In this document: piece after piece, positions 16,370 through 23,255 of the stretch | Numbering within the stretch: the stretch's first letter is position 1 | Layout of the letters: every line of letters begins with the position of its first letter | Assembly: GCA_964626565.1 (NCBI GenBank) | Contig: CAZVFX010000002.1 | Location: 69,510 to 133,509, forward strand | DNA from: CAZVFX01 sp964626565 | GTDB lineage: Bacteria; Myxococcota_A; UBA9042; CAIXZC01 | Direction of reading: 5' to 3' | Length of the DNA: 64,000 nt | Notes under the pieces: model-generated | Seen by the model: the letters and a program-made list of their open reading frames with translations, nothing else | Told to the model about the DNA's origin: nothing | Databases searched by the model: none | Translations under genes and position numbers: made by a program

Positions 16370-17518
16370 ATGGACTTTCCACGAGCACTGAAGGCGCCAG
16401 AGGAGTCGTTCTTCCTCTGGGGTTGCAGGGGAACCGGCAAGAGTACCTGGTTGCGGGAGCAGTTTCCGCACGCTCTTTGGTTTGACCTTCTGGACGAAGG
16501 ACTTTTCCAGCGGTTTTTGCGTTCCCCTTCCCTGTTCGCGGCCGAACTTAGAGCCGCGCCGGCTGGAAGTTGGGTTGTCGTGGATGAGATCCAGCGCCTG
16601 CCCAACCTGCTCAATGAGGTCCACAGGGCTATCGAGCAATCGAAGTTACGTTTCGTGCTCTGCGGTTCCAGCGCCCGCAAAATGAAGCGTGCCGGGGTCA
16701 ATCTTCTTGGAGGCCGCGCCTTGCTGCGCCGTATGCATCCTTTTCTACCCGAAGAGTTGGGGGCCGGTTTCAATCTCGAGACCGCACTTGAGTTTGGTAC
16801 ACTTCCTCTGGTTTGGAGTTCCGCTGACCCGGGCCAACGCCTGCAGGTCTACACCCAACTCTACCTGAAGGAAGAGATACAGGCAGAAGCGCTGGTCCGC
16901 AACCTCCCTGGTTTTGCTCGGTTCCTGCCTGTTGCGGCGCTCTTCCATGCCCAGACCATCAATGTCTCCAGCATTGCCAGGGACGCCGGAGTTGCTCGCA
17001 CCACCGTTGCCGACTATCTGCAGATCCTGGAGGAGACTCTGCTCACCTTCCGGGTCCCGGCATTCGAAGGGCGCATGCGGGTACGAGAGCGCAGGCTGCC
17101 CAAGCTTTACTGGACCGATCCGGGGCTGGTGCGTGCAACCCGACGCATTCGGGGGCCCATGCATCCCGAAGAGCGGGGAACGTTGTTTGAAGGGTTCGTG
17201 GCCCAGTACCTTCGGGCGGGGATGGACCTGTACGACCTGTGTGACGGACTGCACTATTGGGCGCCCCTGCATTCCCGCAGCACCGAGGTGGATTTCGTTC
17301 TCAGCCGGGACGATCGGCATGTGGCCATCGAGGTCAAGAGCGGCGCGATGTTCAAGGAGAAATGGTGCCGAGGACTCCGGGCGCTACGGGACCTGCCGGG
17401 ACTTCAGCGCCGAATCATTGTGCTTCCCGACACCCGGCCGGCAGCCACGGAAGACGGCATCGAGGTATGGCCCTTCTCCCGCCTGGTTGAAGAGGTGAGC
17501 GGAAGGCGGCTGTTCTAG
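16370..17518 (+). CDS. AAA+ ATPase with C-terminal DUF4143 (nuclease-fold-like) domain
   Basis: 382 aa. Walker A is 'GCRGTGKSTW' 20 residues from the chosen start and Walker B is 'GSWVVVDEIQRLP'; 'CGSSARKMKR' is the sensor region. A winged-helix stretch ('INVSSIARDAGVARTTVADYL') precedes the DUF4143 domain, which ends with 'STEVDFVL' and 'HVAIEVKSG', the E/D…ExK pattern of PD-(D/E)XK-like folds. These ATPases are common in archaea and islands and have no settled function. The ATG at 16370 gives the family's usual 'M.FPR.LK.PE.SFFL' start. The frame stays open to a GTG at 16235 with an AAGGAG Shine-Dalgarno, but that leader is part of a repeat shared with 19337-19382. The gene sits between the two direct-repeat blocks. 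Confidence 0.82.
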   Translation: MDFPRALKAPEESFFLWGCRGTGKSTWLREQFPHALWFDLLDEGLFQRFLRSPSLFAAELRAAPAGSWVVVDEIQRLPNLLNEVHRAIEQSKLRFVLCGSSARKMKRAGVNLLGGRALLRRMHPFLPEELGAGFNLETALEFGTLPLVWSSADPGQRLQVYTQLYLKEEIQAEALVRNLPGFARFLPVAALFHAQTINVSSIARDAGVARTTVADYLQILEETLLTFRVPAFEGRMRVRERRLPKLYWTDPGLVRATRRIRGPMHPEERGTLFEGFVAQYLRAGMDLYDLCDGLHYWAPLHSRSTEVDFVLSRDDRHVAIEVKSGAMFKEKWCRGLRALRDLPGLQRRIIVLPDTRPAATEDGIEVWPFSRLVEEVSGRRLF

Positions 17519-17548
17519 AAGCCAGCGCCTGTCTCCCTAGTCTCGAGC

Positions 17549-17635
17549 GACGTCAACCTTGGCAAGGTTGTCACGCCCCGACGAGGGGGTTCCACAACCT
17601 AGTCATTTCAAGGCCCGTTGAGTCCCGCTGGGCTG
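17549..17635. repeat. 88-bp-type direct repeat, copy B
   Basis: Matches copy A at 15797-15884; the first 43 bases are identical, as are the last 31. It lies 30 nt after the ATPase stop. Confidence 0.85.
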
Positions 17636-17823
17636 GTTAAATCCCGCTGGGCTGGGAAAAAGCGTACGGGAAGTGTACGCGCGGAACGAGGTACTGCCGC
17701 ACCATTCGAGACTTGGGGGCAGGTGTGCTCACCAACGCCAAATCCACTGGCTCGAAGCCGGTTTCATCCGGCGTTGAACACGGATAACTGTCCCGCCGAC
17801 TGAGGAAGCGAGTGCCGACGGAG

Positions 17824-17938
17824 GCTGAGGTGGTTTGGGAGTCTCCACTCCTGCTTCGCTCCTCGGGCCCATGGCCCCCGGAGCTACGCAGGACGCCTTC
17901 GGAGCGCGGGGCGCCCCTTCGGCGCTCCGTGCCCAGCA
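17824..17938. repeat. Second shared block, copy B
   Basis: Shares GCTGAGGTG, CTGCTTCGCTCC, GCCTTCGGAGCG and GCCCCTTCGGCGCTCCGTGC in order with 15985-16123. It is shorter because it lacks the inserted 'CCCTTCGA…CTCAGG' unit. Confidence 0.65.
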
Positions 17939-18145
17939 TCAAAGTGGGTTCCCTCATGTCGCCACAACTTCCCCATGCTCGGCAGAGAGTGCCGTAGGAG
18001 CCGGCAGTATCGGCTCCGAAGGCATCCTTCGTAGCCCTTGTGACAGCTGACAAGGGCGAAGTAGGAGAGGGGCCTCCTAACCACCTCGGCCTCTCAGTTC
18101 CACGTCCTCTCCCGGGCAAACGCCGACGAAAGCCCCGCCTTCTCT

Positions 18146-18598
18146 CTATTCGGAGGCGCTGGCCGCCTTTTGCAGTAGGGGTTGGGCAAAGGAACTCTTG
18201 AGCAGCACGCCCAGAGCGTCAAGCACACGGCTTGCTCGGTCCACCGTGATGCCATGATACTCGTTTCGCTCGTCGCGGGAAACCTGGGACTCATGAACGC
18301 CAAGCCGTCCCGCCAGTTCGCGTTGAGTCAGGCCCATCGCGATTCGCAGACCGACCAGCGTCTGTCCGAGACCGTGTAGATTCGTAAGCTCACCCAGGTC
18401 GCCGCGCTTGAGGCGTTCATAGCTCTCTACCTCTTCGGCAAGCTGCTCGTGAAACGAACGGAGCGGGTCTAGCGAGCGCTTCACAGCCTCAGGGGAAAGA
18501 TCCATTCCCTCAAGTCGAGCAACGTGCTCCGCCAAACGGCCACGCTCTTCCTGCAGTCGTCGATTTGCCTCCTGATACTCGCTTTCGTTGCGGATCAT
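18146..18598 (-). CDS. XRE-type HTH protein, candidate antitoxin
   Basis: 150 aa. The N-terminal half is a charged coiled-coil-like helix (residues 1-65, 'NRRLQEERGRLAEHVARLEG'); the C-terminal half is an XRE/HipB-type helix-turn-helix: 'GLGQTLVGLRIAMGLTQREL' followed by 'LGVHESQVSRDERNEYHG'. This N-helix/C-HTH layout is usual in antitoxins and small autoregulators. The start at 18598 overlaps the stop of the upstream DUF6932-like gene as ATGA; the open frame extends further up, but only inside that gene. It is paired with 18595-19146 and likely represses its own operon. Its function as an antitoxin is inferred from the pairing. Confidence 0.8.
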   Translation of the reverse strand: MIRNESEYQEANRRLQEERGRLAEHVARLEGMDLSPEAVKRSLDPLRSFHEQLAEEVESYERLKRGDLGELTNLHGLGQTLVGLRIAMGLTQRELAGRLGVHESQVSRDERNEYHGITVDRASRVLDALGVLLKSSFAQPLLQKAASASE

Positions 18599-19146
18599 GG
18601 TTGCCCTCCCTTGACGATCTTCACAATTCCTCTCGGCTGGCCATCCCTGCGAGAAAGCCGAAAAGCCGAGGGGAACTCCAGTTCGTTGCCGAACTCGTCC
18701 AGAATGCCGGACATCTGTCCGAAGTGGGGATAGAACTCGATGCGGTACCGGTGCCACATCGGAAGCTGCTTCTTCGGATACCCCCTATAGGGTCTGCGAG
18801 ACGCGGGGTCCCAGGTCCAGACCTTGTGTGGGTCGAGCAGATTCAGCTCCCCCTCGATCCTCCCGCTTGCGAAGTCGAAGAGGTCGCATTCGAAATAGCC
18901 ATCAATATCATTGGGGTGATCCTTGTCTTCGACAAAAGAGCCGTCAATGAAGACCTCCTCAATGCCTACCTGCCAAAGCTGCCTTGTCAGAACGGCGAGG
19001 TTGTCCACAAGGCGCCTCCGCCAACTGCGGTCCCAGTTCGGACAATCCAGACCTGACCCCGTGACCAGAACGGATTCCCGGAGCATCGGGAGCGTCAGTT
19101 CGTAGTCTCCGGGGGGCAGAAGCCCTTCCTTCGTGAATTCGAGCAA
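18595..19146 (-). CDS. DUF6932-like (nucleotidyltransferase-fold) protein, candidate toxin
   Basis: 183 aa from a TTG start at 19146 chosen because GGAGGAGGT lies 6 nt upstream; further upstream the open frame runs into a transposase-like scrap. 'LLPPGDYELT' at the start and 'VFIDGSFVEDKDHPNDIDGYFEC' (shortened here: GSFV…PNDIDG) in the middle follow the nucleotidyltransferase pattern 'GSFv…p.DiD', with DxD metal residues. The C-terminal part ('HRYRIEFYPHFGQ', 'DGQPRGIVKI') is the usual end of this family. It is the first gene of a two-gene unit with an XRE regulator (ATGA overlap). MNT-like nucleotidyltransferases act as toxins or antitoxins in several systems, so a toxin-antitoxin or phage-defence role is plausible but unproven. 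Confidence 0.72.
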   Translation of the reverse strand: MLEFTKEGLLPPGDYELTLPMLRESVLVTGSGLDCPNWDRSWRRRLVDNLAVLTRQLWQVGIEEVFIDGSFVEDKDHPNDIDGYFECDLFDFASGRIEGELNLLDPHKVWTWDPASRRPYRGYPKKQLPMWHRYRIEFYPHFGQMSGILDEFGNELEFPSAFRLSRRDGQPRGIVKIVKGGQP

Positions 19147-19215
19147 GCCGTCACCTCCTCCATTCACTCGGGCCGCAAGACTTGGCCCACCACTAAACAG
19201 AATAGTCAAGCTTGA

Positions 19216-19368
19216 CGCGAATGTCAAGTGCGGCGAGTACCCATTGTCCGTATCCAGCAGCGATGGGACCACCTCGTCAAGGGCTTCGAACACTTGGAGC
19301 GGCTGTGCGCTGCCTTTGCCGATTGGTACAACAACTGCCGGGCATACCGAGAACAAGGAGGCGGATGA
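19216..19368 (+). pseudogene. Transposase-like 3' scrap
   Basis: An open stretch ending at a TGA (19366) encodes 'RWDHLVKGFEHLERL' and then 'FADWYNNCRAYREQGG', resembling the C-terminal tail of DDE integrase-type transposases (W-Y-N-x-x-R-x). No catalytic DDE core is present. A shortened version of the same tail (missing about 45 nt) lies at 16191-16225. The resemblance is weak and no ends of an insertion sequence are recognised. Confidence 0.35.
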
Positions 19369-19402
19369 TGACGCTCACTCGCGACGTCAACCTTGGCAAG
19401 GT
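19337..19402. repeat. Leader/hairpin repeat, copy C
   Basis: CTGCCGGGCATA.CGAGAACAAGGAG followed by GACGCTCACTCGCGAC matches 16204-16252; it then continues into the GACGTCAACCTTGGCAAGG head of the 88-bp repeat, which here ends at 19402, 18 nt from the end of the dehydratase-activator gene. It links the leader and hairpin parts that are separate in the other copies. Confidence 0.75.
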
Positions 19403-19419
19403 TGCAGTCACCAGAAGCT

Positions 19420-20208
19420 TCAGCTGCCGGACCTTTTCAGTGCAAACAGGGCGGCTCCATAGGCGCCTACCGTGTCGGGTTCAGGAGGACATGTGATTTG
19501 GCAATCGAGAGCTTTGGAGAGGGCTCTGACTACGCCGCCGTTGCGGGCGACGCCGCCGGACATGGCCACGGGAAGGGAGGTGAGGCTGGGGGCGACTCTT
19601 TTGACCATGGCCACGGTGCGGGACGCGATGGCGCGGTTGAGGCCGGCTACGATTTCACGCACGTGCGCGCCGTCCGCGATGAGGGAAACAACTTCGCTCT
19701 CGGCAAAAACGGTACACATGCTCGAGAGGGTCAAATCCCCGGTGGCGCCCTGGTCGAGGTCGCACATCTCCTCGATGTCCACTTCGAGGGTGCGGGCCAT
19801 GGCTTCCAGAAAGCGCCCTGTCCCCGCGGCACACTTGTCGTTCATGGCGAAGTCCGCGACCTGACCGTTTTCGTCCAAGCGGATCACTTTGCTGTCCTGC
19901 CCGCCGATGTCGATGAGCACCCGCGTTTCCGGCGCCATGGCCGCGATGCCCCGGGCGTGACAGGTGATTTCGGTGACCGCGGCCAGTCGCCCCTCGACGC
20001 GGTCTCTTCCATAGCCGGTGGAGACTGTGGCGACTACGTCGCCGGATTCCGCACTAGCCGCGGCGAGGACTTCATTGCGGGCCCGTTGGATCGCTTCCTG
20101 GTTGCGTGCTCCCGTGGGCACAACTACTGACGCCACGTGGGCGCCGGTTTTGTCCACCAGCACCGCGTCGCACGAGAGACTCCCGATATCAATTCCAAGG
20201 TAGTACAT
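19420..20208 (-). CDS. 2-hydroxyacyl-CoA dehydratase activator (HgdC/BcrA-type ATPase)
   Basis: A 262-aa ASKHA-fold ATPase that drives a low-potential electron into the dehydratase. The phosphate loops are 'GIDIGSLSCDAVLVD' and 'LIDIGGQDSKVI'; the two Cys residues that hold a bridging 4Fe-4S cluster across the homodimer are in 'MNDKCAAGTGRFLE' and 'LSSMCTVFAESE'. 'SGGVARNGGVV' is the C-terminal adenosine motif, and 'GAYGAALFAL' is the normal end. It follows the two dehydratase subunits by 3 nt. Its 3' end abuts the repeat island, so the island inserted just behind a complete operon. Confidence 0.92.
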   Translation of the reverse strand: MYYLGIDIGSLSCDAVLVDKTGAHVASVVVPTGARNQEAIQRARNEVLAAASAESGDVVATVSTGYGRDRVEGRLAAVTEITCHARGIAAMAPETRVLIDIGGQDSKVIRLDENGQVADFAMNDKCAAGTGRFLEAMARTLEVDIEEMCDLDQGATGDLTLSSMCTVFAESEVVSLIADGAHVREIVAGLNRAIASRTVAMVKRVAPSLTSLPVAMSGGVARNGGVVRALSKALDCQITCPPEPDTVGAYGAALFALKRSGS

Positions 20209-20211
20209 TTT

Positions 20212-21450
20212 TCACCCCTCCGAGTGCGAGGGTTGTTTTTCGTGGAGCATCTCCAGGAACGCTTCCAGCCGGGTCCGGGCCTGCCCCTCCGAAAAATTCC
20301 TCGGGTCGGCGCAGTCGGTTTCCAGGTTGAGCACCGGAATGCCCACTTCGCCCAGCCCCTGCTGGACCAGCCCCCGGGCTCCCGTCCCCTGGCGGCAGCC
20401 CCAGTGACACGGGTTGATCGCACCGTCTATGCGGTACTCCCGGGCCAGCTTTTTCATGCGCTCGACACGGATGTCGATGGGGCCGTTGAGCGGCAGCGAA
20501 ATGGCTCGCGCGGCCATGCCGGTATAGGGATCCTCCGGGTCGATGGGATCCCAGAACATGTCATTCAGTTCGTCGACAACCACCGCTGCCGAGTGTTCTT
20601 TTTCCAGGATTTCAATGAGGGGGTGTTTGAACTGGATCCGGTTTTGGATCCACAGCAGGCGCAATCCTTCACCTTCCACACCGCTCACTCCCTGCGCAAC
20701 CTTGTCGGCAAGGTCGTCTGCGAAGGCCTTGGCCACGTCGATGGCCGCCTGGGTCCCCATGAGCAGCGGCTGCACAAACGCGAAGTTCTTGAGCGTCTTC
20801 CCCCCGACGGGTGATGGGACGTGCCGGGCGTGGCTGAATACCTCCGCCATCAAATCCCGGGCTCGATTGGTTTTGTCCACCGTATCCCGCAGGTGTTCAG
20901 GATCCAGGGTCCTGCCGGTCACCTCTTCGACGAACTCCACCATCTTCCTGATCCGGCCGGCCAGATACGCGATATTCTCTGGGGTCGCTGTCTGAGGCAC
21001 GTGCAAAACGAAGAGCGGTTTGTTCCAGTAGCGAGCCAGCTCCTCCACCGCGGCCATACCCGCGGTACACGGCGCAGACGTGGCCACCAGGAATTCCGGC
21101 ACCGGCATCATCTTCCGCCTCGCCGCACCCAATACCGCGCGGTGGTAGCCGCAGGAGTCAGCGCCATAGCCCGCGTCCTCTGCAAGCTGCAGGAACGGCG
21201 GAACCGCCCCGACCGACGCCAGCATCGCGCCTACGAACTCGATGTAGCAGGAGGTCACGTCCATGGCGCGCAACAGGTCAAACGGTGCGGTGACGCCGCA
21301 CCAGGCGACAGGCCTCTCCCCGGAGTAGAGCTCCTTACCGAGGCGGGCCAATTCCAGCGCATAGGTCTTGCGGGGGCTGGCGCTCTCCGGCTCGGCTTCG
21401 AGTTTGGCTGTGATTCCCTGTTCCAGCGAGTCAAAATATTGTAAGAGCAT
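20212..21450 (-). CDS. 2-hydroxyacyl-CoA dehydratase subunit (HgdA/HgdB family), 412 aa
   Basis: One of two iron-sulfur subunits of a (R)-2-hydroxyacyl-CoA dehydratase or related benzoyl-CoA-reductase-type enzyme, which removes water by a ketyl-radical mechanism. Cluster-ligand Cys residues are in 'AWCGVTAPFD', 'ADSCGYHRAVLG' and 'NPCHWGCRQG'. The C-terminal 'LNLETDCADPRNFSEGQART' is a family hallmark. The frame runs far upstream inside the partner gene, but the ATG at 21450 has a GAGGT Shine-Dalgarno and lies 5 nt after the partner's stop, so it is taken. Substrate specificity (hydroxyglutaryl-, lactoyl-, phenyllactyl-CoA or an aromatic CoA) cannot be told from the motifs. Such enzymes are extremely oxygen-sensitive. 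Confidence 0.9.
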   Translation of the reverse strand: MLLQYFDSLEQGITAKLEAEPESASPRKTYALELARLGKELYSGERPVAWCGVTAPFDLLRAMDVTSCYIEFVGAMLASVGAVPPFLQLAEDAGYGADSCGYHRAVLGAARRKMMPVPEFLVATSAPCTAGMAAVEELARYWNKPLFVLHVPQTATPENIAYLAGRIRKMVEFVEEVTGRTLDPEHLRDTVDKTNRARDLMAEVFSHARHVPSPVGGKTLKNFAFVQPLLMGTQAAIDVAKAFADDLADKVAQGVSGVEGEGLRLLWIQNRIQFKHPLIEILEKEHSAAVVVDELNDMFWDPIDPEDPYTGMAARAISLPLNGPIDIRVERMKKLAREYRIDGAINPCHWGCRQGTGARGLVQQGLGEVGIPVLNLETDCADPRNFSEGQARTRLEAFLEMLHEKQPSHSEG

Positions 21451-21455
21451 GGTCT

Positions 21456-22514
21456 TTACCTCAGCATTTCCGTGAAAGCCTCGATGCGGGTCCGGTGCTG
21501 GCCCAAAGAACGCATGGTGCAGTCCCCTTCCAGCACGAGAAAAGGCAGCCCCCCGTCCCTGAGTTTTTCCCTGACAAAAGGGATGCGGGCCAGGTATGGG
21601 TCGCAGAATTTGAGCGTGTGGCAGATTACGCCCCGGGCGCCTGACGCACGCGCTGCGTTGAGCACCAGGGAAGCCATCTGTCCCGGATTGGCAGTATCGA
21701 TGGTCCGGGCGCAGGGCACGCGGGCCAACAGGCTTGCGGCAAGAGAAGCCATCGGGTCTTCGCCGTCGGCGTTGACCCGCAGGAACTGGCGGGATCCAGT
21801 GCAAAGGTCTTCCCCCACCACCCTCGCCCCGCACGATTCCAGCAATTCGAAAACTTCGGCGCCGGGCAGTACGTTGCCGAACAGGAAGATGGGCGCGTCG
21901 TCGCCGGTGGGCCCGGGGGCATCGGGTGCGGCCGCCATCGCTTCCGCTTCCTTGATGGCTTCGTCCAGGGACGTGGTTGCGCATCGGTCGTACAGGGCTT
22001 GCAGCGCGGGGCTGCCGCCGGGCAAAGTGCCCTCTGCCAGGCGCCCTCGCAGGCCGGCCAGAATGTCGCACAGCTCATTGAACCTGGCTGCGCCACTGCG
22101 CACAGCCTCAGCGTCGGGAACCACTCCGCCCCACTCACCAAGGGCTTTGGCAAGGCCCCGCAGTTGGCCGGCAAAGTAGGTATTTGAGTCTTGGTCCTCG
22201 GAAGTGGGAAGGTCCAGGAGGATCGATGGAATCTCCGGCCTGGCGCCGGCCCAGGCGTCGGACAGTCGGCGCATGGCGTCGCAACTGTTCATGAACACCA
22301 TACCTGCAAGGTCCGGCAGGTCGCGTGCCAGCGCCCGGTCCAAGATGATTTTAACGTGCGGGCACAGGTTGTCATGCAGCAGCCTCCCCGCCTCGTCGGG
22401 CGGTTCCCCCACGGGCAGTACCCGGTAAGGTGAAAAACCCGCAGCATCGATGAGGGGCACGGGTGTGTACGCACAGGCGTATCCAACCCTCGACCCGGTT
22501 GTTTTGTCGCTCAT
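21456..22514 (-). CDS. 2-hydroxyacyl-CoA dehydratase subunit (HgdA/HgdB family), 352 aa
   Basis: The smaller partner subunit. Conserved elements are 'GYACAYTPVPLIDAAG' at the N-terminus (Cys14 a likely cluster ligand), 'FMNSCDAMRRLSDAW', 'CHTLKFCDPY' and the terminal 'VLEGDCTMRSLGQHRTRIEA'. These correspond to the family's three Cys ligands and C-terminal signature. It begins within the ATGA overlap of the upstream MarR-type regulator and precedes the 412-aa subunit by 5 nt, so regulator, both subunits and activator form one transcript. Confidence 0.9.
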   Translation of the reverse strand: MSDKTTGSRVGYACAYTPVPLIDAAGFSPYRVLPVGEPPDEAGRLLHDNLCPHVKIILDRALARDLPDLAGMVFMNSCDAMRRLSDAWAGARPEIPSILLDLPTSEDQDSNTYFAGQLRGLAKALGEWGGVVPDAEAVRSGAARFNELCDILAGLRGRLAEGTLPGGSPALQALYDRCATTSLDEAIKEAEAMAAAPDAPGPTGDDAPIFLFGNVLPGAEVFELLESCGARVVGEDLCTGSRQFLRVNADGEDPMASLAASLLARVPCARTIDTANPGQMASLVLNAARASGARGVICHTLKFCDPYLARIPFVREKLRDGGLPFLVLEGDCTMRSLGQHRTRIEAFTEMLR

Positions 22515-22966
22515 TCGTTTCCCTCGTGTGCGTTGGCCAGCGCTCGTTTCAACGACTCCTTGAGCTGGCCCAGTTCGTTGTCGTCGAAGGTGGAAAAGAC
22601 GCGGGCCATGGTTTCGTTCACCATCCTGGTTGCTACTCCCTTGAGTTTCTTTCCCCGGTCAGTGAGCCAGATAAGCTGGGCACGCCGGTCGCCCGGGTCG
22701 GGCTTTCGCATCACCAGGTCGTCCCGCTCCATGCGGTCCAGCAGGCCCGTCATGGTGGACGGTTCAAGCCCCGCGCTGCGCCCCAACTCCGAGGTTTTTA
22801 CCCCGTCCTCCAGCCACAAGCTCCAAAGTACGCCGAGATAGGATGGTCTAACTCGCCCGATCCCTGCGTTGATGAAGGTCTTGCGCAGCGCAGTCGTAAT
22901 CTGCAGAGACAGCCGAGACACCAGGTAGTACGGGCAGTCTGTGGGTGTTTCGAAGAAAGCATTCAT
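22511..22966 (-). CDS. MarR-family transcriptional regulator
   Basis: 151 aa with a winged helix-turn-helix in the centre: 'GVKTSELGRSAGLEPSTMTG' is the recognition region and 'LVMRKPDPGDRRAQLIWLT' the wing (the family's D-x-R-D/R-x wing). 'CPYYLVSRLS' at the N-terminus and the C-terminal helices are the dimer interface. MarR proteins usually repress adjacent catabolic genes and respond to a small phenolic or CoA-thioester ligand. As the first gene of the dehydratase operon, coupled by ATGA, it likely represses itself and the dehydratase through the inverted repeat just downstream of the promoter. A CoA-thioester ligand is inferred, not shown. Confidence 0.92.
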   Translation of the reverse strand: MNAFFETPTDCPYYLVSRLSLQITTALRKTFINAGIGRVRPSYLGVLWSLWLEDGVKTSELGRSAGLEPSTMTGLLDRMERDDLVMRKPDPGDRRAQLIWLTDRGKKLKGVATRMVNETMARVFSTFDDNELGQLKESLKRALANAHEGNE

Positions 22967-22986
22967 GAGATTGTCTCCATCAGTAA

Positions 22987-23002
22987 GTTACCGATGAGTA
23001 AC
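22987..23002. promoter_or_regulatory. Candidate MarR operator
   Basis: GTTAC-6 nt-GTAAC inverted repeat, with arms extendable by two bases with one mismatch. It lies 12 nt downstream of the -10 element and 20 nt upstream of the MarR gene, where a bound dimer would block transcription start. Size and position fit MarR sites. Confidence 0.55.
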
Positions 23003-23014
23003 GTTCATATTGCG

Positions 23015-23042
23015 ATTATACGCATACGAAATACTTTGTCAA
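23015..23042 (-). promoter_or_regulatory. Consensus sigma-70 promoter of the MarR/dehydratase operon
   Basis: On the minus strand TTGACA and TATAAT are exact consensus hexamers 16 nt apart, the best promoter match in the window. A strong promoter with an overlapping operator implies tight repression and high output when induced. Confidence 0.82.
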
Positions 23043-23197
23043 GGGGAAAGCGTTGGGTTACCGAAGGGTGCCAGGCATGGCGTCTTCTTGGGCGTGATCC
23101 ACGATGACCGATAATATCACATTTGGCGTGGAAGTAGATGACAACCGAATGATGCCGACCGACTGTTTGTGATCAAACCCCGTCTTCTTCCCCTCCC

Positions 23198-23226
23198 TTG
23201 ACCGCGTGTTGCCCCGGGGGTAAGCT
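23198..23226 (+). promoter_or_regulatory. Candidate promoter of the cysteine-rich lipoprotein gene
   Basis: CCTTGACC, then 17 nt, then TAAGCT, ending 29 nt before the GTG start. It has the same layout as the promoter at 24718-24746. Confidence 0.5.
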
Positions 23227-23255
23227 GAGATAGTCCCACAAATGGGGGTCGCACT

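Larger units (their letters stand above)
17519..18145. other. Gene-free island segment with repeats
   Basis: About 630 bp without a credible gene. It holds copy B of the 88-bp repeat (17549-17635), a short tandem echo of its end ('TCCCGCTGGGCTGG' again at about 17641), about 170 bp in which nothing is recognised, copy B of the second block (17824-17938), and an 8-bp-arm hairpin at 18034-18057 (GCCCTTGT/ACAAGGGC) without a T-run. Confidence 0.6.

Noticed and set aside
15449..19420. Retron or group II intron in the repeat island
   Set aside because: No reverse-transcriptase motif (xxDD) or intron domain V hairpin was seen in any frame.
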